From Trichinella spiralis (Eukaryota > Nematoda > Enoplea > Trichinellida > Trichinellidae), in the NCBI GenBank assembly GCA_000181795.3, contig CM012953.1:7615979-7636402 (forward strand): 20,424 nucleotides of DNA, written 5' to 3'. This document shows, piece by piece, positions 9,132-18,313 of this stretch; position 1 is the stretch's first letter, and every line of letters begins with the position of its first letter. A model generated the notes under the pieces. That model worked only from the letters and a program-made list of their open reading frames with translations, was not told the DNA's origin and did not search any database. A program made the position numbers and the translations under genes.

Positions 9132-11570
9132 ATTTATTAAAACTTTGATTTTATCTTAGTTTTTGGATGCTAAAATGAAAGAAATACAGTTGGTGTTTTT
9201 ATATGTTTATAGGTGTTGACGTGTTCTTCCCAGCACAAAATCGCAAATGCCCACATAAGAAAAAGTTTTAAACAGAAACAGAGCTGATGTTCATTATACT
9301 TAACACATAAGTTTTGTTGAGACGCAGGGAAACGTGTAAAACAGCTACATGTTAATTCAAGCATTCAGGACAATTTGCTGGGCATTAGTTATTGGGATGA
9401 TAATTTACAGACTCACAAATGTTATCTGGCAAGAGGAAAAAGCAGGAGCTAAATTACAAGCCGTGCTTTTGATCTGAAATTTTCAAATTTTTGTTTCATT
9501 GAATAACAGATCAGAAAATGACAGGCTATAAAAGTTGTGATAATTTATCACGCAAATTCATAAGCTAATGGTGATATTTAAAGGCAAAAATGATAATCAA
9601 CTGTTAATTTGTCCAAAGTTGCAGCTGTTGAACTAAAACTACGAATAGAATCAGCAGGAGCAGCTGTCAGCTTACTTTCATGAAATTACTGCTGAAAAAA
9701 AATTTTGGTCATCTAGCAGCGATGGCAGGTGGGCACGTGACAGCAGTTCTGAAAGCGAAGGATTCTGCGACACTGAAAAGAAAGGCTGAAGAAACTGCTG
9801 GACGAGATTGAATGTCATCGCGGTGTTTGATCGTGAACGGACGAGATCCTTGGAATGGAGCACTGATTGCCCTGCGGGGGGAGGTGTGGAGCGCTTCATA
9901 ACCAGCTGTTGCACAAGCCATCCACCGTAATGAGTTTAATAAAGTATAAAAGATAAATCCATATATGTCAATGTCTTTACCCGCATATAAACTATATACT
10001 GCTGGCACCAATTTACTGGCCACACAGCCATGGACATTAAAAAATTGTTAATAGCACTGTGGTACAATCTTGAATGTATTATTCATGCCCTGGGTTTTCC
10101 TGTTTTCCAGCAGTATAATGCAGTGCTTGTGTGAAAATATTGTAGTAAACTCAAGTAGAATCAGTTGACTATTTTTGTACATGCAATGAATTGTGCAAAT
10201 TGTTTTCATCACTGCTGATTGCTTCTACATGGCAGGAATGCTTATCATCAGTTTATACAAAAAGAAGCTGCAATCATCTGAACAATGAGAATGAAATCTT
10301 TCTTGTATAAGTTAATATTTTTCAAATCATTTGAAACCCTAGTGCACAGAATATAGATTTCTATATTTGAAATTATTCCAAAACATAACAGAATATCACT
10401 ATTGCCATAATTTGATGTTCTCAGTATTTGATGCAAATTATTTCTTACTATATTTTCTATAAAATCTTCAGTGTGAAAGACTGTTTTAGCTTCTAATTGA
10501 TAGTTTAGTTTTAAAACACCAATTTGCTAACATGATGCATAATAATGCATATTACTATGATTATTATCCCAATGCCTGATTTATCAGAAACATTTATTAG
10601 GCACTGATTTGTAGTTTTCTCAAAATTCCTATCTAAACTGATCGCTATCTTGTAAAGAACGTGGTGAATGACTAATGTTTGTTTGCAGGAAAGAAATAAA
10701 AGAAGATCATAGGGAGATCTTTTTTAACTTGTTGCTGACATAGATAAATACTGATAAATGAGAAAAAGTATTCTTAGATGAACATTTCTTTCAAATCAAT
10801 AGAAAGTCACCTACTCACATGGGTGAAATGTCACTCATGATTGCATGAAAAAAATTTAGTGAAATCTCAATTTTTCATTAAACCTTTTACATATATATTT
10901 TATTTATCATTAGTTTAATTCACTGTTTTGTTTATTTAAAAATCAGATTCGATAAAAACTCTTCAAAAGAATCATGAACAGTTACCTTTGAAGAGATTAC
11001 TGTATTAAATAATAGAAGAAACATTCATTGAAATTTAATGTTATGGTTTCATATTGATGAAGTTCATGATATATGCAGCCATGTTTTAAGCAGTCACTTC
11101 TGGAATTAACTTTTGATTTATACTATGAAAAACCAAGGAAATAAATTGGGAAAATAAATTTTTAACTAATTTTGCACGTTGTTTTAAAATTATGAAACAA
11201 ATGTAAATCTCACACAGGTCAGTTAAATAAAAATTATATTGCTTCTAATTGAAATATGACTGCCTTGAAAATGCAAATTTGAAAAGTTAAATTAACATCA
11301 ACATCAATGCCTTATTTTAAAAGAAATTTCATTGCTCACTATGAGAATGGGAAGGTAGCTGAGTTCTCATTCAAATTCAGCATGGGCATCATACGACGCT
11401 CAATAAAACTCATTAATTTGGAACGTTACGCTAACTTAAAAATATTATAAAAATAATGTTAAAAACGTTTAACAAATAAAACTACAGCATATGTGTTTTT
11501 CAATTTGCGGTAGGAATATTTTAAATAAATAATTTTTTAAAAACCTTTTCAATTATAATAACTCCTAAGA
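9132..11570. other. Long AT-rich intergenic stretch, mostly featureless
   Basis: No gene is recognised on either strand. The one departure is 9640-9930, which is GC-richer and has overlapping open frames on both strands (minus 9709-10023, 104 codons; minus 9678-9914, 78 codons). Plus-strand pieces such as HLAAMAGGHVTAVLKAKDSA are also open, but no frame dominates and no motif is recognised. It is probably a relic. Elsewhere stops are dense in all frames. Confidence 0.55.
11307..11450 (+). CDS. Small 47-codon ORF upstream of the STAR gene, doubtful
   Basis: From ATG 11307 a short frame encodes a basic peptide beginning MPYFKRNFIAHYENGKVAEF and continuing through SMGIIRRSIKLINLERYANL. The residue mix is more protein-like than most chance ORFs in this AT-rich DNA, and it points toward the STAR gene 260 bp downstream. 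There is no recognised domain, no splice signal that joins it to a neighbour, and no clear promoter. Confidence 0.2.
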   Translation: MPYFKRNFIAHYENGKVAEFSFKFSMGIIRRSIKLINLERYANLKIL

Positions 11571-11576
11571 ATGACC

Positions 11577-11636
11577 TTTGTTTAAAGCCATATCACTTTA
11601 AACAAAACTAAACTTTAAAAGCAGCAGTTTAAAGTT
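11577..11636 (+). promoter_or_regulatory. Two inverted repeats with 8-nt spacers upstream of the TATA box
   Basis: First pair: TTTGTTTAAAG (11577-11587) and CTTTAAACAAA (11596-11606), exact over 11 nt with an 8-nt spacer. Second pair: AACTTTAAA (11611-11619) and TTTAAAGTT (11628-11636), exact over 9 nt, again with an 8-nt spacer. All four arms carry TTTAAAG or its complement. The outer part, CTTTGTT, fits the HMG-box (SOX/TCF) core. The cluster ends 10 bp before the TATA box, so a proximal promoter element is the likely role (inference). Confidence 0.6.
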
Positions 11637-11646
11637 GGGCCATAGA

Positions 11647-11684
11647 TATATAAAATAGGTTGATTGAAGTCACAAAGCTCATTC
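11647..11684 (+). promoter_or_regulatory. TATA box and initiator of the STAR-repeat gene
   Basis: TATATAAAATA lies at 11647-11657. The sequence TCATTC at 11679-11684 matches the TCA(G/T)T(T/C) initiator, with the presumed +1 A at 11681, 32 bp after the first T of TATAAAA (11649). This spacing is right for a TATA-Inr core promoter. It gives a 34-nt 5' leader before ATG 11715. Confidence 0.65.
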
Positions 11685-11714
11685 TCTCATTCCTTCAATT
11701 ATCACAACAGCAGT

Positions 11715-13391
11715 ATGTCTTCGTTAAGTCAGCTGAGCAGAACAGTAAAGCAAGTCGATGAGGATTCCACTGAGCAGTTCATCACACAGCTGATAATTAA
11801 TGTTGAAGAACACATTCTGCTTCATCATGTGAACAAGTTGCTTGCATTGCCAATGATTCAGCACATTATTCAGATTCCGACGCCTGAACCAAGTGGACAA
11901 ATTAAGAAAGGGTTCGCAGAAACATGCTATTCAACTGCAGGTTTGCCGTATAATATGACAGGCAGAATAATTGGCCCGCGTGGTTGCACTGTGAAAGCTA
12001 TTCAACTATTATGTGGATGTGGCATCGAGCTGAATTTCATAAAATATAATTTACTGCTAATCCAGATATTCGTTGAACCAGATTACGAGAGCATTGTGAA
12101 GTTCAAAATTTGGAAAGCATTTCAGTTCATTTATTGTTTGCTTCGCATGGATCCTTCAGGAAAAGATATGGTGCGAGCAATTCAATCTGATGATTTCAAA
12201 TTCTATGAAAGCCAGGTTGAAATCATCATAAAATTCTTTATCATTCAGCAGCATTGTCATTCTGATATAAATGATGTAAGTGCTGTTTCAAGTAACTATT
12301 ACTCAGTGGGTAAACGATTTTCAGTGGAAATGCTTAAAGTATTGGAAAAGCAAATGCTGACCAGTCACATGAACAACTTGTTAGCATTGCCAATGTTCCA
12401 TGATATTTTCAGCATTCCATCACCAGCAGCGAGTGGTAGAGTTACAAATGGATATGCTAAGAAGATCTATTCACTTCTCGACTTTCCATTTAATATTGCA
12501 GGCAGAATAATTGGTCCTCGTGGTTTAACTGTGAAAGTGATTCAAACAGTTTGTGGATGCCGCATCCGACTGCGTTGGAAAGAAGTCAATGCGCTACAAA
12601 TCGAAGTATTCGTCGAGCGTGATTTTGAAAGTATTGTGAAATTCAAGCTTTGGAGAGCATTTGAATGCATTAATTGCCTGCTAAAATCGTTTTCTTCTGA
12701 CGAAGACATGGTGAATGCAGTTCAATTAAAAGATTTGAAATTCTATGCAACTCGAGCTGAAATGTTGAAGGTTCATTTTCCCGTTAATTTATGTGGCGCA
12801 GATTTGTTGAATGCTCCATTAAATGAGAAGAATTCATTCATCACTGTAGGTATAGTAGATATGTTTGAAAAACTTGAAGAAAATATTTTGCTTTATCACA
12901 TGAAGAATTTGCTAACATTGACACGGCTGCAGAACTTTCTTCATCTTCCGCCACCTGTACAAATTGGAGAAAAGGAAAACGCATTTGCTACGAAGATTTA
13001 TTCATCTTTGCACTACCCATTTGATGTTGCAAAAAGAATAATCGGTCCTAATAGCTTAACTGTAAAAGCGATACAAAATATTTGTGAATGTCGTATCCAG
13101 CTGCTACATGAAGAAAATAACACGATAAAAGTAATGGCATTCGCTGAAAATGATAATGATAGCATCTTGATGTTCAAACTTTGGAAAGCGTTTCAATGCA
13201 TTAATTGCCTACTCGAAATCCATCCATTTTATAAAGACGTTGTGGGAGAAATTCAGCAGGCGGATTTTCAGTTTTGGGAACGTCAAATGGAAATTATTTT
13301 CAATAGTCTTCCAATTATTTCCAGTCTGCCAGTGTCACAGAATGATGCCACCTTTACTGTTTCCAGTGAAAATTTAAAAAGGACGTGCTAA
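11715..13391 (+). CDS. Triple STAR-type KH (GLD-1/QKI-like) RNA-binding protein
   Basis: This is a single-exon gene of 558 codons. The frame is open from 11664, but ATG 11715 fits the TATA/initiator and is the likely start. It holds three modules of about 180 residues. Each has a LLALPM-type stretch like the QUA1 motif, then a KH core (GRIIGPRG at residues 83-90 and 263-270; KRIIGPNS at 439-446), then a helix (FKLWRAFECINCLL type), then a QUA2-like end (EDMVNAVQLKDLKFY). The run KIYSLLDFPFNIAGRIIGPR parallels the STAR start [23 protein letters not shown] (family knowledge). The long KH variable loop of QKI/GLD-1 is missing. In module 3 the GxxG loop reads GPNS, so RNA contact there is doubtful. 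STAR proteins bind UAAY/ACUAA-type sites in mRNA and regulate splicing or translation. Three modules in one chain is unusual. Confidence 0.85.
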   Translation: MSSLSQLSRTVKQVDEDSTEQFITQLIINVEEHILLHHVNKLLALPMIQHIIQIPTPEPSGQIKKGFAETCYSTAGLPYNMTGRIIGPRGCTVKAIQLLCGCGIELNFIKYNLLLIQIFVEPDYESIVKFKIWKAFQFIYCLLRMDPSGKDMVRAIQSDDFKFYESQVEIIIKFFIIQQHCHSDINDVSAVSSNYYSVGKRFSVEMLKVLEKQMLTSHMNNLLALPMFHDIFSIPSPAASGRVTNGYAKKIYSLLDFPFNIAGRIIGPRGLTVKVIQTVCGCRIRLRWKEVNALQIEVFVERDFESIVKFKLWRAFECINCLLKSFSSDEDMVNAVQLKDLKFYATRAEMLKVHFPVNLCGADLLNAPLNEKNSFITVGIVDMFEKLEENILLYHMKNLLTLTRLQNFLHLPPPVQIGEKENAFATKIYSSLHYPFDVAKRIIGPNSLTVKAIQNICECRIQLLHEENNTIKVMAFAENDNDSILMFKLWKAFQCINCLLEIHPFYKDVVGEIQQADFQFWERQMEIIFNSLPIISSLPVSQNDATFTVSSENLKRTC

Positions 13392-13622
13392 TTGTATTTA
13401 TAAATTTTGTTGTTTTAATGTTACTGAATGCATGAAAAATGCTTCATCATTTTGAATGATTTTATTATTATCTTACTTCTTACCCAACAGTTTCTGTTGT
13501 TTATCATATTCACAATTCATTCTAATAATTCATAGCTAATTTTAATTTTGTAATGATGTTTCTTATTTGGCATTACTCTTTATCATAATTTTTCAATGTT
13601 CAAAGTTGAAAATGCATTATCA

Positions 13623-13628
13623 AATAAA
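13623..13628 (+). terminator. AATAAA polyadenylation signal of the STAR-repeat gene
   Basis: This is the first AATAAA after the stop, giving a 3' UTR of about 230-260 nt. The UTR is AT-rich and contains two CTAAT half-sites (about 13522 and 13534) like those bound by STAR proteins; with this base composition they may be chance. Confidence 0.55.
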
Positions 13629-13629
13629 T

Positions 13630-15815
13630 AATGAAATTTAAATTTTTGCTGTATTGTCCAGAAAATGGTAGTGAATCTGAGCATAAATTTTACTTACAGT
13701 AGCTCGCATTGCTATTGTTGTTTTCAGGGTTTATTTTTCATATTTTGCTTTTGCGCTTTCAGTGACTTTGTGTGAAGCCTTTTCATTTGCTTCAGTTGTT
13801 TTATGCATGATTTCGCCGACAAGAACTTATTTCAATGCATTTTAAGTGCTTGGTTTGAACAGCAGACAGAAAAGTTATATTCAGTGACGGAGAATTAGTA
13901 GAAATTAATTTTTTTATTTCTTATCTTTTGAGCACAATGTAGTATTGAATCTCAGTAGTTTGTGGAGAAGTTCCTCAAAGTTTCTAATGTTGACGTTAAA
14001 AGAAAAAATACTCATTTCTGCTACTTCACCACTTCTCATTTGCGATGGACATGCGACCATTTTGGGCGTACAGCGTTCGTTACTGCATTTAGCTGCGCAA
14101 TATATTTTTTGATTAAATGCATATTGTCGCATCCACCCAACTTTATAATGACCGTCAGTTTGACTTCACTGGTAAATGATAGTTTATATAATATCCCTGA
14201 GCAATAATGGTAAAAATCTGGGACCTCTTTCACTTTGTTAAGAAAGAAAACTCAAGTAAAACTCAGGCACCCTAGGAAACATGGCTCAGGTTGCATCTGA
14301 AGTACAATCATGAATGCAACACAGATTAAGCGTGATTAAGGGACTATCTGAAGTGCATGTGAAAATCTAAGAGTTGTTTTCATCTGTGCTATCAACGTAG
14401 AAGGAATATTATCAGCAGAACACTTCGAAACAACCATTAGAAACATGATCACCGCTTCCACAAATTCCCTCACCAAAAAAATGTATCACAGTTAAGATTT
14501 AGATTGCTGAATTCACGATAATCAGCGATTTGTTTTGTCAACTTCTAGAATGGAGGCCACTGATGTTTCATGTTACTGTTGTCAAAATCCACCCTTTCTT
14601 CAATATTTATAAATTATTTATTATTTTGATTAACGTCAATTACCGTGCTGCATTTTTTAACTGGCAAGACTCTTATGGATGCAACTGAATCCATCAGTCA
14701 CTATCTTTAAGATCACTTTAGAAAGGTCAGCTAAGCACAAGGGCATACATTTGAGCTCTTTAATATACACTGTTTAGAGAATACGTCTTCTTTGGAAATG
14801 CATTTTCTAGACATCTAACTATATCTTTATTATTTCTGGTTTTTCCTTTAGCCTGACTTTGATAAAACGTTTTGTCAGTTGTAAAAACAAATTATTTGAA
14901 AATCCCTTTCATATAAAACAGAATTGGAACATTATTTTAAATTATTCATTGATATTAGATTAAATTAAATATCACGGAAAAATTTATTGCATTGCTTCAA
15001 TAATACAACGTTTCAAATTATTGCACTGATAAATTTAAAATTTTAAGATAAATATTCAAGATATTTTGCTATGCAATAGCATCTGCTAAAAAGTAAAAGA
15101 AGATTAAACAAAAGTATTTAACAGTTAGTCAGTAAATGAGCAGACTGATTTTTAAATCATATTACAAATAGTAATTACTAAAAAGTGCAAAGTGGAAAAG
15201 TGAATATTTAGAAGAAAAAACAGTTTAAAACAGTGAAAGAATTTCACTGTCAAAGAGATCAAATTCCGTGATGAACTGTTATATAATTAAAAATTTGGCC
15301 CAATGAAATAAATAGAAATTGTAGCTAATTAAAGCAGAATAATTTTAATCAATGAAAAGTTTAGGCAAGCCGCCACAACTATGCAATTAGAAGTTATCCT
15401 AAGAAAATTCTAATTTTGGCAACAAATAGATAATTAGCTTGAAAATTTTTACTGAGAGAGTCTATTCCAATTCTTACTGAAAATTATATTTAAATTCAAC
15501 AAATTAAAAAACAAATTGATCAAAAGCCAACTTTTGAAAAAGGTCTTCAAAAAGCTAAATAGGACACATGCAATAAACCGAGTCAGTTTAGCTGAAAGTA
15601 AAGCAAATTTCTTAGATCCTATCTGCCGTTGTATGAATAAGATTAATTATAAACAAAAATGAAATCGCAAGGAAATTCGTTATGAGCATAAAATTTTGAA
15701 ATGCTAGTCAGTTTTCAATTGTTCTTTATGTTTCCACTATATAAAATATACATAGTAGAGCTTTGAATATCAGAAAACTGACCATTAAAAAGAAACCAAA
15801 ATTACAACGCATTAC
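13630..15815. other. AT-rich intergenic stretch, no recognised gene
   Basis: Overlapping ORFs on both strands at 13914-14233 (72, 81 and 65 codons) mark a slightly GC-richer patch, but no frame has a recognisable motif. A non-ATG open frame at about 15456-15650 ends with a protein-like piece (NRTHAINRVSLAESKANFLD), without splice signals that fix it. Nothing else stands out. Confidence 0.55.
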
Positions 15816-15819
15816 AATG

Positions 15820-15956
15820 AAAACCAGTGAAATTTAGGTTCACGACAACGAATAAAATTTATCGAAAAAACAACCAATAAAATTTGGCAACACAAAAATC
15901 AATGAAATTTATAACCAATCAAAGTTCGACAGAAATTTTACAACCAATAAATTTTG
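15820..15956. repeat. Degenerate array of about 25 bp with AACCAATAAAATTT motif
   Basis: Six versions of AACCAATRAAATTT start near 15821, 15847, 15872, 15897, 15913 and 15942. Most are 25-26 bp apart, and two steps of 16 and 29 bp break the rhythm. The motif resembles the CCAATAAAAT block in the MITE family, so the array may be an expanded or eroded piece of it. Confidence 0.6.
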
Positions 15957-16059
15957 ATGCGGCACGCCTTTGATGTCAACATGAATCTACCCACTAATAG
16001 TAGTGAATCAACAAAAGCAACACGGACTGCAAAAAGTAAAACATTGATATTTATTTCTT

Positions 16060-16262
16060 TTATTCAAAAACAGCAACAAAAACAACAACAGCAGTAAAGA
16101 ACAGCTAACAAAAACAACAATAAAAAACACATCTGGGAATGACATTAACAATATGGAAACGATGAAAATGGAAAAAACTAAATAATACAATGCAATAAAA
16201 TAATGTACAAATATAATACAAAACAATACAGTATAATACAGCACAATAGAATACAAGCATAA
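16060..16262. repeat. CAA-rich tract and degenerate AATAC pentanucleotide satellite
   Basis: 16060-16125 is made of AACAAC/CAACAG units. 16180-16262 is built from variants of AATAC/CAATA (for example TAATACAA, CAATACAGTA, TAATACAGCA). The minus-strand open frames at 16008-16286 and 16178-16390 are translations of this repeat (Y/I/L/C-rich, period 5) and are not genes. Confidence 0.8.
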
Positions 16263-16289
16263 TAAAAACACCACATGGAAGGCCACATT

Positions 16290-16920
16290 ATATCATCAAA
16301 CGTAATGAACTTTAAAAGTTCAAGGAACTGCTCAAGCGTACATCTACCGTTGGTGTAATCACCAGTAAATTCTGATAACGTAAACATCATGGACCACGAT
16401 ATTATCTCTCACGTGGAATATCAAAACACGTCGAACAATTACCTATGAAAACAAAAAAAGCAGGCCATTTCACTTTAGCAAGGATTTTCATCTTTCAAAA
16501 TTTTCACACATTGCTCAGAAATTCAACAATATTTTACTGTTTGAAATAAGCAATGGCAATTTTTAAAAAAACAAATACAATATTTACAGTTGTTCATAAA
16601 TATAAATTATAAAGCGTCCTATTTGTTGCTGATGACTTTTAGTTCCTCTTTGTTTGTGTTTCTTACTTTTGTTAATATTGAGAAAAAGTTCTTTTATGTT
16701 GGCTATAGTCAGTCAGATTAATACAGATCATATAACTCTGATGAAGCATTATCATAATCAGTTATGCTAAAACAGTTTAAGCAACTGTTTTCATAATTCC
16801 AATAATCTAGTAAAAGAACAAAATTAAAGTATTCTATTCAGTTCATGACCTCTGTTTCGCGTACATTCTTCGAAACTTGCATTATTATGCATTTGTTAAA
16901 CTATTCAGTACTTTCTTATC
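16290..16920. other. AT-rich spacer, nothing recognised
   Basis: Stops are dense on both strands. The right part may include the worn downstream end of the Gypsy fossil that follows, but no LTR ends could be identified. Confidence 0.5.
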
Positions 16921-16929
16921 AATACAGTG

Positions 16930-17900
16930 CATATTATAAGCTAATGGTCCAGGTTGTTCCTCAGTTGTTCTTGAGACCTATTTTCCTTTATTCGTGAACT
17001 TCTTTATAGGTTGGTTATATACGTTTTCTTCACATGCTGTCGGTTCCTCTGAAAAATATTTAGTTTGTTCCATGTTCTTGTGATACGTATAGATATAGAT
17101 TTTCCAGTAACCTTCTGGTCCATGTTACATCAGAAATTCCAGTGTGCTGTAGCCGGTTGCGCCATTTGGTTTCATATGTTGAGTTAATAGTTTTATAATG
17201 AGTTAATAATCTCTACACGTTCTTTTCTGGCCATGCTTTTTAGTACTGATTTCATCGTCTGCAAAATATGCGTTCGAATTTTATGATTGAATAAATTTCC
17301 ATTGCAATATTATTTGCATTGAAATTCTGAAATTCGTTTCATGCATGCGCTGTTGCGTCATTTAGCACTATCATTTCAGGCAGTCCATGAGTTGTAAATA
17401 GTTGTCGTTTGGTTATATAACTACTAACATAGACTGCATTGCTTGCTTGGTTGGATTTCCAACTAGTTCGAGTATTATTCTAAAACCAACAAACATATCC
17501 TTTTTGTAATGGACCAAATAAATCTATATGCATATAAAACTATAGTTATGTAACTTCCTTCCACGGTTGTACCGGTGCTTGTGTTTGTGCAATTCTTGAT
17601 TCTAAACATAATGTACATGTGTAAAATTTGCTCAATGTTATTATACATTCTGGGCCATCATACATAGCTTCTTTCAGATCATTTCACGCTTATATTTACT
17701 GGATGTACTTGTTACAGAATATCTCAGGACTGTTGTAATTGTCACTTGATTTCCATATATAAAACAATTTACACACACTATTAATTCTGTAGTTTTGTCA
17801 TAAAGTTTTATATTGTTGTTCCAGTTTCAATTCTGGTCAGTTACACATTTTGCATTGAAGCACATGTGATAGCACTTGAGCATTTTTAGTCCATTTATCA
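16930..17900 (-). mobile_element. Ty3/Gypsy retroelement fossil, integrase region
   Basis: Read on the minus strand, the order of pieces is that of a Gypsy integrase: a zinc-binding domain ending in CTLCLESRIAQTQAPVQPW (about 17560-17620), the start of the catalytic core (DLFGPLQKGY near 17510), the LFTTHGLPEMIVLND segment (about 17360-17405), an EFQNFNANNIAM piece (about 17300-17335), and a C-terminal stretch. The element is broken in many places and looks old. Neither LTR nor reverse transcriptase is recognisable, and sequence up to about 18230 may belong to it. It lies just beyond the 3' end of the NUDT9-like gene, on the same strand. Confidence 0.75.
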
Positions 17901-18291
17901 TCGTGTACAGTGACATCTGTAATAGCAAAAATTTAAATTTCAATCTTCTATTTTGAATTCTCTCATTGAAATCAGTAGTAAACTGAGTGTATTAATGGTA
18001 GCAGAATGCTTTTCATTTTTAAAGCAAAGTTCATTTCTGTAAGCTTTCAACAAAACGCTTCAACGTAGCATTCCAGATGTAATCTTCTATATCATGGCAT
18101 TAAAAAAAAGATTTTAACTCAACGTGATTATAAATTTGCTAAGCTACTTAGTGCTTTCTTCCAGGGCGTTGCACCTGTTGCTTCATTTTAATTGCTGGCA
18201 TCTAAGTGATTGATTTTGGGGACCCTTCATCATCTTGATAGGACAATTTTGCGTTAAAAATTATTACGGAAAGCAGTGTCACGATTTGCAT

Positions 18292-18297
18292 TTTATT
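18292..18297 (-). terminator. AATAAA polyadenylation signal of the NUDT9-like gene
   Basis: On the minus strand AATAAA begins 16 nt after the TAA stop at 18314-18316. This implies a very short 3' UTR and supports the call that the exon ending there is the last one. Confidence 0.6.
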
Positions 18298-18313
18298 ATT
18301 GCAGTATTTTAAT

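Noticed and set aside
13914-14233. Overlapping ORFs on both strands with a Cys-rich piece (CSNERCTPKMVAC) recalling FLYWCH-type zinc fingers
   Set aside because: The Cys/His spacing does not fit a known finger, and no frame is supported by splice or promoter signals.
15820-15956. Possible CRISPR-like array
   Set aside because: Repeats are short and degenerate with irregular spacing, and the sequence is eukaryotic.
16008-16390. Minus-strand Y/I/L-rich ORFs that look like membrane proteins
   Set aside because: They are translations of the AATAC-type satellite and CAA-rich tract.
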